A stretch of DNA of 64,000 bases, from contig JANXAL010000101.1 in the NCBI GenBank assembly GCA_025062325.1, positions 43,168 through 107,167 of the forward strand. Reading direction: 5' to 3'. The notes under the pieces were generated by a model. It was not told where the DNA came from and made no database searches. It was given only the letters and a program-made list of their open reading frames with translations. The DNA is from Roseiflexus sp. Lineage in GTDB: Bacteria; Chloroflexota; Chloroflexia; Chloroflexales; Roseiflexaceae. Of this stretch, positions 18,323-28,248 are shown piece by piece (the stretch's first letter is position 1; every line of letters starts with the position of its first letter). The position numbers were made by a program, and so were the translations under genes.

Positions 18323-18393
18323 ACCACAAAGTCCCGCGCATCTATTCGCCCTCTGGCGCACACTACCTCTTGCCGCCGGGATAAGGGAAGGGC

Positions 18394-19635
18394 ATGGAAC
18401 AGCAAGAACAGGTTGCTACAAACCATCAAGATAACACAAATGCTACCCGATCGTTAGGCCATGGCGACGCTGCGAACGGTCAACCAGCCGATCAGCCCGA
18501 TGATCGGGAATTGATGGAGCAGTTCTTCAAAAACCCTGCTCACGACTACCGCAATCTTCAGTACGGCGATACGGTTGACGGCATCATTATGCGCGTCAGC
18601 CGCGATGAGATCCTTGTCGATATTGGCGCCAAGGCCGAAGGCGTGGTGCCTGCCAAGGAGATGCAAACGCTCTCCGAGGAAGATCGGGCGGCATTGAAGC
18701 CCGGTGATCCGTTGCTTGTCTTCGTCGTTCAGTCGGAAGACAAAGAAGGCCGGGCAACCCTGTCGATCGACCGGGCGCGCCAGGAAAAAAGCTGGAGGCG
18801 CCTGCAGCAGTGCTACGAAACTGGCGAGGTCATTGAAGCAAAAGTGATCAACTATAATAAGGGTGGGCTGCTCGTCAATCTTGATGGTGTGCGCGGGTTT
18901 GTGCCCTCCTCGCAGGTCAGCGGCATCAGTCGCGGCTCTGAGACGCAGAAGCAATCAGAGATGGCGCGTATGGTGGGGCAAACGCTGGCGTTGAAAGTGA
19001 TTGAGATCAACCGGAATCGCAACCGGTTGATCCTGTCGGAGCGTCAGGCGGCGATGGATGTGCGCGAGGGGCGCAAAGGTGAGCTGCTGTCGGTGCTGAA
19101 GGAAGGCGACATTCGCGAAGGCGTCGTCACATCCGTTTGCGACTTTGGCGCGTTTGTCGATATAGGCGGTGCCGATGGCTTGATCCATCTTTCAGAACTT
19201 TCCTGGAGCCGGGTCAAGCATCCGAGCGAGATTCTGAAGCCGGGCGACAAGGTTCAGGTGTACGTGCTCAGCATCGATAACGAGCGCAAACGGATTGCGC
19301 TTTCGCTGAAGCGTACACAGCATGAGCCATGGGCCACCGTAGGCGAACGGTACCACATCGGTCAGATGGTTGAGGGCGTCGTGACGCAACTGGCGCCGTT
19401 CGGCGCATTCGTGCGGATCGAGGATGGCGTCGAAGGGTTGATCCACGTCTCCGAAATGGGTGATGGGCGCGTACAGCATCCGCGTGACGTGCTCCAGGAA
19501 GGCGACGTGGTTCAGGCGCGCATCATTCGCATTGATCCGGCGCGAAAGCGTATCGGGCTGAGCATGCGCCAGTCATCGGACGATCAGAGCACGCGCCAGC
19601 CGTCTGACGATGCGGAGTCTGGAGCTAGCGAGTGA
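18394..19635 (+). CDS. rpsA: 30S ribosomal protein S1
   Basis: A 413-aa protein with four S1 RNA-binding (OB-fold) repeats at about 57-125, 142-215, 235-303 and 320-390, seen as [55 protein letters not shown] and [20 protein letters not shown]. Four repeats match the shorter S1 of Gram-positive-type bacteria rather than the six of E. coli. Acidic, Gln/Asp-rich tails lie at both ends. It recruits mRNA to the 30S subunit. clpC follows after 83 bp and may be partly co-transcribed. Confidence 0.94.
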   Translation: MEQQEQVATNHQDNTNATRSLGHGDAANGQPADQPDDRELMEQFFKNPAHDYRNLQYGDTVDGIIMRVSRDEILVDIGAKAEGVVPAKEMQTLSEEDRAALKPGDPLLVFVVQSEDKEGRATLSIDRARQEKSWRRLQQCYETGEVIEAKVINYNKGGLLVNLDGVRGFVPSSQVSGISRGSETQKQSEMARMVGQTLALKVIEINRNRNRLILSERQAAMDVREGRKGELLSVLKEGDIREGVVTSVCDFGAFVDIGGADGLIHLSELSWSRVKHPSEILKPGDKVQVYVLSIDNERKRIALSLKRTQHEPWATVGERYHIGQMVEGVVTQLAPFGAFVRIEDGVEGLIHVSEMGDGRVQHPRDVLQEGDVVQARIIRIDPARKRIGLSMRQSSDDQSTRQPSDDAESGASE

Positions 19636-19718
19636 GCGCGTTCAGCGCCCGGCTGCTGCAGGGCGAACGGTTCCGGGTTCTCAGCATTCTTGGTTGTAAA
19701 GCGCTAGGGAGAACTGCT

Positions 19719-22259
19719 ATGTCCGAGCGGGTATACGATAAGTTTACCAAACGCGCAAAACAGGTGTTGCAAATCGCCACCGAAGAGGCGCGTGCGTTCA
19801 ATCACCCATACATCGGCACCGAGCACATTCTGCTTGGGCTGATCCGTGAGGGTGAGGGCGTCGCGGCGCGCGTACTCGATGAACTGGGAGTCAAGCTAGC
19901 CCAGGCGCGCCACGCCGTTGAGTTCATTGTTGGTCATGGAGAGGGCCCGCCGCGACAGGATCAGGATCTTACCGCGCGCGCCAAGAAGGTGATTGCATAT
20001 GCCGTCGAGGAAGCCAAGCGCCTGAACCACCATTACATCGGCACTGAGCATCTGTTGCTCGGGTTGGTGCGAAACGGCGAAGGGGTGGCGACTGGTGTTC
20101 TCGATATCCTGGGAGTGTCGCTTGAGCAGGTGCGCACGAATGTCATGCGCGTGCTGCGGCAGGGCGCTGGCGCAGGCCTCGAACGCCCCGGCTCTGTTGC
20201 GTCTTCATCGCCGTCGCAGCGGCAGAGCAAGACGCCCTACCTTGACGCGCTGGGCACTGACCTGACAGAGATGGCGGAAGCCGGCCGTCTCGATCCGGTG
20301 ATTGGCCGCCAGCACGAGATCGAGCGCGTGATCCAGATTCTCAGCCGCCGCACGAAGAACAACCCGGCGCTGATCGGTGAGCCAGGCGTCGGCAAGACGG
20401 CGATTGTCGAAGGACTGGCACAGCGGATTGTTGCTGGCGAGGTGCCGGATAGCATCAAGGGCAAGCGGGTGGTAACGCTCGATATGGGCGCCCTGGTTGC
20501 AGGCACCAAGTACCGCGGTCAGTTCGAGGAGCGTCTGAAGCGGGTCGTCGATGAGATTAAGGAAACTCGCTGCATCCTGTTCATCGATGAGTTCCATACG
20601 ATCATTGGCGCTGGCGGCGCCGAAGGCACGCTCGATGCTGCCAATATTCTGAAGCCAGCGCTGTCACGCGGCGAGTTGCAGACCATCGGCGCCACAACGC
20701 TCGATGAATACCGCAAGTACATCGAGCGCGACGCAGCGCTTGAGCGACGCTTCCAGCCGGTTATGGTCGAGCAACCGACGGAGGAAGAGACAATCGAGAT
20801 CCTGCGTGGCATCAAGAGCCGCTATGAGGATTTCCATCAGTTGCAGATCTCCGATGAGGCGATCAAGGCGGCAGCGCATCTCTCGGCGCGCTACGTGCCT
20901 GACCGCTTCCTGCCGGATAAGGCAATCGACCTGATCGACGAAGCGGCAGCGCGCGTTCGCATGACGCGCTCGGCGACTCCGCCGTCGCTGCGCGATGCCT
21001 TGCGTGGCTTGGAAGCGATTCGGAAGGAACGCGAGGCGGCGCTCGAGGACCATCAGTATGAGCTCGCCGCCGACCTTCGCGAGCGCGAAGAGCGCATGCT
21101 GGCGCGCATCAAGAAGATTGAGGCCGAACTCGGCATCGGTCCCGACGCTCGGCTCATGGATCGACCCTACGTCACAGAAGACGATATTGCCGAGGTCGTT
21201 GGGATGTGGACAGGCATTCCGGTCAAGCGTCTGAAGGGCGACGAAACGACCCGCCTGCTCCATATGGAAGAATATCTGCACAATCGCGTCGTTGGGCAGC
21301 ACGAGGCGATTGTGACAATCTCCAAGGCAGTACGCCGCGCGCGTGCGGGTCTGAAGGATCCCAAGCGACCGATCGGCTCATTTCTCTTCTGCGGTCCCAC
21401 CGGCGTCGGCAAGACCGAATTGGCGAAGGCGCTCGCTGAGTTCATGTTCGGGTCTGAGGAGCACCTGATTAAGATCGATATGTCCGAATTCCAAGAGCGC
21501 CATACCACGTCGCGCCTGGTCGGTTCGCCGCCAGGGTATGTGGGGTATGGCGAAGGCGGGCAACTGACCGACGCCGTGCGGCGCCGGCCATACTCGGTGG
21601 TGCTCTTCGATGAGATCGAAAAAGCGCACCCCGATGCGTTCAACTTGCTGCTCCAGGTGCTGGAGGACGGCTACCTGACGGACGGCAAGGGGCGACGGGT
21701 CGACTTCCGTAACACGATCATCATCATGACGTCGAACGTTGGCACCGAGCACATCCGGCGAGCGTCGCGCATCGGGTTCTCGGGATACAGCGCTGGCAGC
21801 GAACTGGATAATGAGGATATTCGGAAGAAGGTGGACGACGCGCTCAAGCAGTTGTTCCGCCCCGAGTTCCTCAATCGCATCGACGCGACGATCATCTTCC
21901 ACGCGCTGACCAACGACGAGATCCGGCAGATCACGCGGCTGATGCTCAAGCGGGTGCAGGAGCAGCTCAAGGAGCACAACCTGGCGCTCGAGGTCACCGA
22001 CGAAGCCTGCGATCTGCTGGCGAAACGCGGCTATGATCCGGCGTATGGCGCACGTCCGTTGCGCCGGATTATAACGAACCTGATCGAGGACCCGCTCTCG
22101 GAGGGCGTGCTGGAGGGTCGCTTCCGCTCCGGCGATACGGTGCTGGTCGATGTAGCCACGCTAGACAATGGTGAACAGTATCTCCGCTTGCGCCCGAAGC
22201 GCGAAGTGGAGGAAACGCAACCTGTGGAGACCACAGAGACGGTTGAAGTCTCTGGTTGA
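19719..22259 (+). CDS. clpC: ATP-dependent Clp protease ATP-binding subunit ClpC
   Basis: A 846-aa AAA+ unfoldase that feeds ClpP. In order: two Clp_N repeats (about 1-145), AAA-1 with Walker A GEPGVGKT (about 220), a UVR/middle domain (about 425-465, [19 protein letters not shown]) that marks ClpC, AAA-2 with Walker A GPTGVGKT (about 558), and the C-terminal D2-small domain. ATG 19719 has GGGAG upstream; the open frame back to 19632 overlaps rpsA and is not conserved in character. No mcsA/mcsB/ctsR genes are adjacent, unlike Firmicutes. A strong terminator follows. Confidence 0.96.
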   Translation: MSERVYDKFTKRAKQVLQIATEEARAFNHPYIGTEHILLGLIREGEGVAARVLDELGVKLAQARHAVEFIVGHGEGPPRQDQDLTARAKKVIAYAVEEAKRLNHHYIGTEHLLLGLVRNGEGVATGVLDILGVSLEQVRTNVMRVLRQGAGAGLERPGSVASSSPSQRQSKTPYLDALGTDLTEMAEAGRLDPVIGRQHEIERVIQILSRRTKNNPALIGEPGVGKTAIVEGLAQRIVAGEVPDSIKGKRVVTLDMGALVAGTKYRGQFEERLKRVVDEIKETRCILFIDEFHTIIGAGGAEGTLDAANILKPALSRGELQTIGATTLDEYRKYIERDAALERRFQPVMVEQPTEEETIEILRGIKSRYEDFHQLQISDEAIKAAAHLSARYVPDRFLPDKAIDLIDEAAARVRMTRSATPPSLRDALRGLEAIRKEREAALEDHQYELAADLREREERMLARIKKIEAELGIGPDARLMDRPYVTEDDIAEVVGMWTGIPVKRLKGDETTRLLHMEEYLHNRVVGQHEAIVTISKAVRRARAGLKDPKRPIGSFLFCGPTGVGKTELAKALAEFMFGSEEHLIKIDMSEFQERHTTSRLVGSPPGYVGYGEGGQLTDAVRRRPYSVVLFDEIEKAHPDAFNLLLQVLEDGYLTDGKGRRVDFRNTIIIMTSNVGTEHIRRASRIGFSGYSAGSELDNEDIRKKVDDALKQLFRPEFLNRIDATIIFHALTNDEIRQITRLMLKRVQEQLKEHNLALEVTDEACDLLAKRGYDPAYGARPLRRIITNLIEDPLSEGVLEGRFRSGDTVLVDVATLDNGEQYLRLRPKREVEETQPVETTETVEVSG

Positions 22260-22290
22260 TCCAGGCCGGTCGGCAGATCTTCCAGCCTCA

Positions 22291-22324
22291 GAGCCGAAGC
22301 AGTCGCTCAGAACTGCTTCGGCTC
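22291..22324 (+). terminator. Rho-independent-like terminator of clpC
   Basis: A perfect 13-bp stem (GAGCCGAAGCAGT / ACTGCTTCGGCTC) with an 8-nt loop, followed by AGCGCTTTTG. Confidence 0.8.
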
Positions 22325-22356
22325 AGCGCTTTTGTTGGCAGGACGCGCAAACCCCG

Positions 22357-22369
22357 TGGTATAATTGGA
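22357..22369 (+). promoter_or_regulatory. Extended -10 promoter candidate for radA
   Basis: CGTGGTATAAT contains TGG immediately upstream of TATAAT near 22358-22368. No good -35 lies at standard spacing, as is common for extended -10 promoters. It is about 130 bp before the radA start. Confidence 0.5.
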
Positions 22370-22432
22370 ACAGATGAGCGTCAGAGGGCTGTGCGTGTCG
22401 CAGGGAAGTACAGTCGCTGATCATCTCTGGAG

Positions 22433-22454
22433 GAGACGTTGCGTGCAACGTCTC
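22433..22454. repeat. GAGACGTTGC palindrome in the radA leader
   Basis: GAGACGTTGC (22433-22442), GT, GCAACGTCTC (22445-22454). The same core occurs at 29474-29504, so it is a dispersed repeat. Here it lies in the radA 5' leader, 42 bp before the start codon. Confidence 0.85.
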
Positions 22455-22496
22455 TTCTGAATTATGTGAACATCCCTGCCTGAAGGGAGAATACTG

Positions 22497-23891
22497 GTGA
22501 CCAGAGTGCGCACCGTATTTGTCTGTCAGCAGTGCGGCTCGCAGCAATCGCGCTGGATGGGACGGTGCCCGGATTGCGGCACGTGGGATAGTCTGGTTGA
22601 GCAGACGGAACGGCGAGAAGCCGCATTCCGCAGTCGCAGTCTCGGACCAGGATCACAGAGCCGCCCGCTTGGTTTGCGCGAGGTCGCTATTGGCGGCTTC
22701 ACCCGCCTGCCAGTGCTGGGCAGCGAGTTTGTCGGCGTGCTCGGCGGGGGGCTGGTACCCGGCAGCGTGGTACTGATCGGCGGCGAACCGGGGATTGGCA
22801 AGAGCAGTCTGATGCTGCAAGCCGCCGCGCATTTTGCAGAACACGTCGGTTCGGCGCTGTATGTCTCGGCGGAAGAGTCCGTCCAACAGATCAAACTGCG
22901 CGCTGCCCGCATGGGGCTGGAACCAGAACGCCTGCTGGTCTATTCTGAAACGAATCTGAACGCTATTCTCGACCAGATTGCGGCGATCAAACCGCGACTG
23001 GTCGTGGTCGACTCAATTCAGACCGTCTACTTGGAGGAGTTGAGTTCCGCTGCGGGGAGCGTCAGCCAGGTGCGCGAAGGGGCGCTGCGCCTGTTGCGCC
23101 TCGCTAAGGAGCATGCCATTCCAATGTTCCTGGTCGGTCACGTCACGAAAGAAGGCGCTATCGCCGGACCGCGCGTGCTAGAACATATCGTCGATGTGGT
23201 GCTCTACCTGGAAGGGGATCGCTTCCACCAGTATCGCCTGCTGCGCGGCGTCAAGAATCGCTTTGGCTCGACCGATGAGGTTGGAGTCTTTGAGATGACG
23301 GCGCAAGGGTTGCGCGAGGTGCCTAATCCTTCGCAGGCGTTTCTCTCAGAACGCACCATCAATGCGCCTGGCTCGGCGGTGGCGGTGACGATCGAGGGAA
23401 CGCGCCCGATCCTGGTTGAGGTGCAGGCATTGACGGCCAGCAGCGCCAGTGCGCAGCCGCGCCGTACCGCCAACGGCTTTGATGTGAACCGACTAGTGAT
23501 GCTGATTGCTGTGCTGACCAAACGGGTCGGATTGCCATTGTTCAATCAGGATGTCTATGTTAACATTGTTGGCGGTCTGCGCGTCGATGAACCGGCGGTC
23601 GATCTGGCAGTTGCGGTCGCAATTGCGTCATCGTTCCGCAACGTATGCGTGCGCCAGGACCTCGCCATGGTAGGTGAGGTTGGACTGGCAGGAGAGCTGC
23701 GTAGCGCCGGGCAACTGGAACGCCGTCTCATGGAAGCATCGGGACTGGGCTTTACGCATGCGTTATGCCCGGAAACTGCGCATCCGCTGCGCGTCGATGG
23801 TCTTGGCGTCCTCACGGCGCGGGCACTCGCCGAGGCAATTGAGATCGCGCTGCATGACGGTGACACCTGCTCTCATGAAGGTCAGTCTTAA
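22497..23891 (+). CDS. radA: DNA repair protein RadA (Sms)
   Basis: A 464-aa RecA-like helicase that processes recombination intermediates. The N-terminal C4 zinc finger uses C10, C13, C24 and C27. Walker A GGEPGIGKSSL is near residue 95, the RadA-specific KNRFG motif near 252, and a Lon-protease-like domain fills the C-terminus (about 290-455). The start is GTG at 22497 with AAGGGAG 9 bp upstream. Its 3' end overlaps the start of the PIN-TRAM gene by 17 bp, so the two are translationally linked. Confidence 0.95.
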   Translation: MTRVRTVFVCQQCGSQQSRWMGRCPDCGTWDSLVEQTERREAAFRSRSLGPGSQSRPLGLREVAIGGFTRLPVLGSEFVGVLGGGLVPGSVVLIGGEPGIGKSSLMLQAAAHFAEHVGSALYVSAEESVQQIKLRAARMGLEPERLLVYSETNLNAILDQIAAIKPRLVVVDSIQTVYLEELSSAAGSVSQVREGALRLLRLAKEHAIPMFLVGHVTKEGAIAGPRVLEHIVDVVLYLEGDRFHQYRLLRGVKNRFGSTDEVGVFEMTAQGLREVPNPSQAFLSERTINAPGSAVAVTIEGTRPILVEVQALTASSASAQPRRTANGFDVNRLVMLIAVLTKRVGLPLFNQDVYVNIVGGLRVDEPAVDLAVAVAIASSFRNVCVRQDLAMVGEVGLAGELRSAGQLERRLMEASGLGFTHALCPETAHPLRVDGLGVLTARALAEAIEIALHDGDTCSHEGQS

Positions 23892-24960
23892 TTTTGTGGT
23901 GCGCCTGATAGGGATGTTCGCGCTAGGGTATGCAGGATTTCGCGTCGGCATTGCGCTATCAGGCGAACCTCCAACTGAGGTTGAAATGCTGGCGACCCAG
24001 TTGCTGACGCTGGCAGGCGCTGGACTGGGACTGCTGACTACCCACCGCTGGACGGTCGAACCGGTCCGTGATCTGATCCGCCATATGCGCAGCGTTTCAA
24101 TTGCCGAGTTGACGGCGCTTGTCTTCGGCGCCATGGTTGGGTTGATCTTTGCAGTGCTCCTGTCTGTCCCGCTGGCGCAACTGCCGCCGCCGTTCGGGCA
24201 GTTTGGTCCGATTATCGTCGCTGGGGCGCTGGCATACCTCGGTGCAATCCTCTTCTCCAGCCGCAAGAAAGACATCGCCGATCTGCTTCTCGCCTCGCGG
24301 CGCAGCACGTTCTCCTGGTCGCAACAGGTTGGCGATGCGATCCAGTCGCCGCGCCGGTATCTGATCGACACCTCGGCCGTCGTTGATGGGCGCGTTGCTG
24401 CTGTGGCACAGACCGGCTTCCTTGACGGAATATTGCTGGTGCCCGATTTTGTGCTGCACGAGTTGCAATCGCTGGCGGACTCCGCCGATGAGTTGCGGCG
24501 AATGAAAGGACGGCGCGGGCTGGAGATTTTGAATACGATGCGAAAGCAGATGAATAGCGCTGTCGAGGTGTTGAACGTCGAAGTTCCAGGCGCTGCTGAC
24601 GTAGACGAGAAACTGATCATTCTAGCGCGTCAGTATCGCTGCCCGGTCATTACAAACGACAATAATCTCGGGCGCGTTGCAGAACTCCAGGGTGTCAGGG
24701 TGCTGAATCTGAACCATCTCGCGGACGCGGTGCGCCCTCCGGTTATTCCCGGTCAGGATCTGCGCGTGACGATCCGCGATATCGGGCGTGAACGTGAACA
24801 GGGGATTTCGTTTCTGGAAGATGGCACAATGGTGGTCGTTGAGGACGCGCGTCGCTTGATCGGGCGCGAAGTGGACACGATTGTCACGCGCGTGTATCAG
24901 ACGCAGACCGGTCGGATCGTGTTTGCGCAATTGCGCCTTGAGAACGCGGCGAAGGGATAA
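23875..24960 (+). CDS. PIN-TRAM membrane-anchored nuclease-like protein (YacL family)
   Basis: About 361 aa: four TM helices (about 5-25, 40-58, 75-97, 105-123), then a PIN domain (about 160-275) with acidic residues in YLIDTSAVVDGR and VITNDNNLGRVA, then a TRAM domain (about 295-360). The family (YacL) is common in Gram-positive-type bacteria, often beside radA as here. RNase activity is predicted from the PIN fold and RNA binding from TRAM; the target is unknown. The start at 23875 overlaps radA; ATG 23854 is an in-frame alternative adding seven residues. Confidence 0.9.
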   Translation: MKVSLNFVVRLIGMFALGYAGFRVGIALSGEPPTEVEMLATQLLTLAGAGLGLLTTHRWTVEPVRDLIRHMRSVSIAELTALVFGAMVGLIFAVLLSVPLAQLPPPFGQFGPIIVAGALAYLGAILFSSRKKDIADLLLASRRSTFSWSQQVGDAIQSPRRYLIDTSAVVDGRVAAVAQTGFLDGILLVPDFVLHELQSLADSADELRRMKGRRGLEILNTMRKQMNSAVEVLNVEVPGAADVDEKLIILARQYRCPVITNDNNLGRVAELQGVRVLNLNHLADAVRPPVIPGQDLRVTIRDIGREREQGISFLEDGTMVVVEDARRLIGREVDTIVTRVYQTQTGRIVFAQLRLENAAKG

Positions 24961-24971
24961 CAGAGAACAAT

Positions 24972-25073
24972 CCGGACGACGTAAAGGCGGGTCTCAACCG
25001 CAAGGCATCACTGTTGGCGCCTCCTCGACTTCAGTACAACCCGGACGACGTAAGGGCGGGTCTCAGAACCCGC
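24972..25073. repeat. Two copies of the GGACGACGTAAGGGCGGGTCTC element
   Basis: CCGGACGACGTAA is repeated at about 24972 and 25041, each followed by AGGCGGGTCTCA or GGGCGGGTCTCA and a decayed second arm. They are degraded relatives of the perfect palindrome at 11939-11965, lying between convergent genes. Confidence 0.75.
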
Positions 25074-25092
25074 TGATCGGTGTCGAATTCGT

Positions 25093-25593
25093 TTATGCAG
25101 CCGGGTACGCTGGCGGCATCGGTTGCGGTCGCTGGCGCACTGCCAGCCATCCTCCCAGCGCACCGAGCAAAGCAGCGAACAGCAGATGGATCAGACCGGC
25201 GCAAAAGCCAAGTATGGGTATACCAATAGCGACAAAGCTACGCATATCGTCCATCGTCAGCCCGGGCGGCAACGGTTGACCGGCAAGCTGACTCTCAATC
25301 AGTTGTTCAAAGAGCGCCGGGTCGCTCTGCAACAAAATGAGAATGATAACCGTGTAGAGGACCGACCCGACAAACGCACCAATCCCTGCTACTCCTCCGG
25401 CTAGTGCTCCGCTGCCTACGCCCGCTGTCGGATCACTCCAGCGAATGCCAATATATCCGGCAATCGCGCCTAATGCCATTGACGCTAGAGGACCGCAGCA
25501 AAAGAAGCCTATGAAGGGGATAAAAGAGAGGCCAATAACTGCAACAACGCTGACAACTGCGAAAATGAGTCCTGATTTGAGGCCGCCAGACAT
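25093..25593 (-). CDS. Small membrane protein, 166 aa
   Basis: There are four hydrophobic segments (about 6-28, 32-50, 58-85, 122-150) rich in Gly and Ala, a short polar loop between the third and fourth (QSDPALFEQLIESQ), and a Pro-rich tail. The pattern resembles small DUF-type integral membrane proteins of unknown function. ATG 25593 is chosen because GGAGG lies 5 bp upstream; the frame is open to 25665. No partner is suggested by the neighbours. Confidence 0.75.
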   Translation of the reverse strand: MSGGLKSGLIFAVVSVVAVIGLSFIPFIGFFCCGPLASMALGAIAGYIGIRWSDPTAGVGSGALAGGVAGIGAFVGSVLYTVIILILLQSDPALFEQLIESQLAGQPLPPGLTMDDMRSFVAIGIPILGFCAGLIHLLFAALLGALGGWLAVRQRPQPMPPAYPAA

Positions 25594-25927
25594 ATGTCCT
25601 CCATCTCCGGTTTCCAGAGCAATCTGCGGTAGCGAGGCGACTGTCACCACTGGGTGTTGACGCATGGCACGCCTGACCTGGCGAGGTTGCTATGCTAAGT
25701 AGTTTGCCCCCGCTACACGAGGTGACCGTCCTTCCGATGCACACCCGCTGGTGCGCTTGCTCCAGTATGCTTACACTCCCCCCGTCGCCCAGTTGCCGTC
25801 TACGGCGCCAGTGACGGCCACGTACGCTGCGCCAGCGGTATTGTACCATGCAGCAATTGACATGCTGCGCTCTATCCTCTAGAATGGCATAGCCCTGAAA
25901 CCAGCGTTCTGAACTCTGCAGTGATGC

Positions 25928-28129
25928 GTGCGCATGACCAAGATCCCCGCTGTTCTGTCGCTTAACGGCGTCTGGAAACTGTTGCCGGTCGATACGTTCC
26001 GGCAGGGATTCTATCCATCCGACGATGCCACCTGGCTGACGCAGGAGCTACCAGCGCACTGGCAACAGCATCCGCTGCTGGAACGCTACACGGGACGCAT
26101 GGTCTATCGTCGGCGGTTTACGCTGCCAGATGCGTCAGCGTGGGCTGCTGAGCACTCACTGCCGCTCCGCTACTTCCTGCGTTTCAATGGGGTGTTTTAC
26201 TGGGCGCAGCCATATTTCAACGGCGTCGATCTGGGGCGTCACGAGGGGTATTTCGAGCCGTATGAACGCGAGGTGACTGCCTGGATCGCGCCGGAGAACG
26301 AGATCGTCGTTGAGGTCGAGTGCCCCGACGAGGCGAATAAATCGGGCAAGCGCCTGATCACTGGCGTCTTCTCGCACTGGGACTGCATGGATCCGCTCGC
26401 CAATCCCGGCGGCATTTGGCTGCCCGTCGAACTGATCGTTACCGGTCCGGTGCGAGTGCGCGAGGTGCTGCTGCAGACCGAGGCAGCGGGCGAGTCGCTG
26501 GCGGAGCTGCGCTTTCGCGCTGTCTTCGACTCGGATGCGACGCGTGACGTAACATTGCGCTGGACGTTTGCACCGGTCAACTTCGCGGGCGCAGTTCAGA
26601 CGATGGAACAGCGCCGCGCACTGGCAGCCGGAAAACACGAGATTGCCGGGGTGTTGCTGGTGAGCGACCCGCACCTCTGGTGGCCCCACGATATGGGAGC
26701 GCCGGATCTGTATGCCGTGACGCTCGAAGCGCTCTGCAATGGCGTGGTTTCCGATGTGTGCACCTTCCGTTTCGGCATCCGCACCTTCGAGCTGCACGAC
26801 TGGATACCTTATCTCAACGGAACGCGCTTTTTCGTCAAGGGAAACAATTATCCGCCGACCGACGTGCGGATTGCGACGACGACGCGCGAGCGGTGCATTG
26901 AGGATCTGCGCCTGGCGCGTGAGTGCCATATGAACATGCTGCGTGTGCATGGGCACATCGCGCATCCGGCGCTCTACGACGTCGCCGATGAGATGGGGAT
27001 GCTGCTCTGGCAGGATTTCCCGCTGCACTGGCTTTACCGCCGTGACGTGCTGCCCGAAGCGCGCCGTCAGGCGCGCGCTATGGTGCGCTTGCTGGGCAAC
27101 CATCCATCGGTGGCGCTCTGGTGTATGCACAACGAACCGGTGTATGTCGTCGATACCCGCGATGAACGGATGATCACGCGCATGCGCACGTATGCGTCGA
27201 TGTTTGTATTTAGCTGGAACCGTGATGTCATGGACAGCGAGTTGAAGCGGGTGGTCGAACAAGAAGACAGCCGACGACCAGTGGTGCGCTCGTCGAATGA
27301 ATTCCCGATTCCGGGCCTTCGCGCTGGCACCAGCACGCACTTCTACTACGGTTGGTACAAGATCTATGGCCGCCTTGAGGAGTGGGAGCCATTGATCCGC
27401 CGCTTTCCGCAGTTGGTGCGCTTTGTCACTGAGTTTGGCGCGCAGAGTTTCCCGAATGTCGAGAGTTGTGTCAAATTCATGGATGCCGACATCAGGCGCA
27501 TCGACTGGCAGCGGCTGGTAGAGCGCCATCAGTTTCAGGCGGACATTATGGCGCACTGGTACAACTGGCGCGCGGCGCGCTCACTCGAGGAACTCGTGCA
27601 CATGTCGCAGGAGTATCAAATAAAGGTCAACCGCCACTACATCGACCGGCTGCGGTTGCGTAAGTATCGCCCAACTGGCGGCGTCATGCCCTTCATGTTC
27701 CACGATGCCAATCCGTCCATCTCGTGGTCGATCATCGATTATTGGCGCGTGCCGAAACGCTCGTACTACGCGATGCGCCTGGCGTTTAGTCCGCAGTATA
27801 TCTTCACTGTGCCAGCCAAAGAAGCCATCGCTCTCAATGAAGCGCTCGATCTGCCGATCTACGTCGTCAATGACGCGCACCGCGACCTTGCCGTGAAGGC
27901 GACTGCCTGCCTGATAGGTCCCGACGGCGCGACGCTGGCGACTGTCGAGCGATCCTTCACGTTGCCTGCCGACTGCATGGCGATGGAGATTGAGCGCTTG
28001 CGCCTGATCCCGTCGGACCCTGGAACTTATTGTTTGGAGTTGAAGCTTGAGGGTGACGTGGCGGAACCTCTAGTGAATGTCTACACGGTCCGCGTCTCGG
28101 CTAATTCCAGCATTTCTCGGAGCAATTGA
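25928..28129 (+). CDS. Glycoside hydrolase family 2 (beta-mannosidase/glucuronidase-like)
   Basis: A 733-aa retaining glycosidase without signal peptide. In order: N-terminal sugar-binding jelly roll (about 1-170), immunoglobulin-like domain (about 175-290), and TIM barrel (about 295-600). The acid/base glutamate is in WCMHNEPVYV (about residue 401) and the nucleophile in FVTEFGAQSF (about 503). The sugar cannot be read with certainty; beta-mannosides or glucuronides are the best guesses. The start is GTG 25928 or ATG 25934, with no strong ribosome site. The TGA stop lies inside a dispersed repeat. It appears monocistronic. Confidence 0.88.
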   Translation: MRMTKIPAVLSLNGVWKLLPVDTFRQGFYPSDDATWLTQELPAHWQQHPLLERYTGRMVYRRRFTLPDASAWAAEHSLPLRYFLRFNGVFYWAQPYFNGVDLGRHEGYFEPYEREVTAWIAPENEIVVEVECPDEANKSGKRLITGVFSHWDCMDPLANPGGIWLPVELIVTGPVRVREVLLQTEAAGESLAELRFRAVFDSDATRDVTLRWTFAPVNFAGAVQTMEQRRALAAGKHEIAGVLLVSDPHLWWPHDMGAPDLYAVTLEALCNGVVSDVCTFRFGIRTFELHDWIPYLNGTRFFVKGNNYPPTDVRIATTTRERCIEDLRLARECHMNMLRVHGHIAHPALYDVADEMGMLLWQDFPLHWLYRRDVLPEARRQARAMVRLLGNHPSVALWCMHNEPVYVVDTRDERMITRMRTYASMFVFSWNRDVMDSELKRVVEQEDSRRPVVRSSNEFPIPGLRAGTSTHFYYGWYKIYGRLEEWEPLIRRFPQLVRFVTEFGAQSFPNVESCVKFMDADIRRIDWQRLVERHQFQADIMAHWYNWRAARSLEELVHMSQEYQIKVNRHYIDRLRLRKYRPTGGVMPFMFHDANPSISWSIIDYWRVPKRSYYAMRLAFSPQYIFTVPAKEAIALNEALDLPIYVVNDAHRDLAVKATACLIGPDGATLATVERSFTLPADCMAMEIERLRLIPSDPGTYCLELKLEGDVAEPLVNVYTVRVSANSSISRSN

Positions 28130-28144
28130 CGCAAAGGCGCAAAG
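28128..28144. repeat. GACGCAAAGGCGCAAAG repeat overlapping the GH2 stop
   Basis: A single arm of the GCAAAGG family seen as hairpins at 40857-40928, 52531-52616 and, in diverged form, 58326-58389. The GH2 stop codon is the first bases of the element. Confidence 0.6.
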
Positions 28145-28248
28145 CGCTCGTGGACAGCGGTTTGGCAGCATGGATGGTTGGATGCGCTGCCCAAGGTATG
28201 CTCCAGTCGTGTCATTAACTCTCCAAACACCCCGGAAAGGAACCGCCT

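Noticed and set aside
26156..27556. 466-codon minus-strand open frame opposite the GH2 gene
   Set aside because: Antisense shadow; composition rich in His/Arg/Gln typical of the wrong frame.
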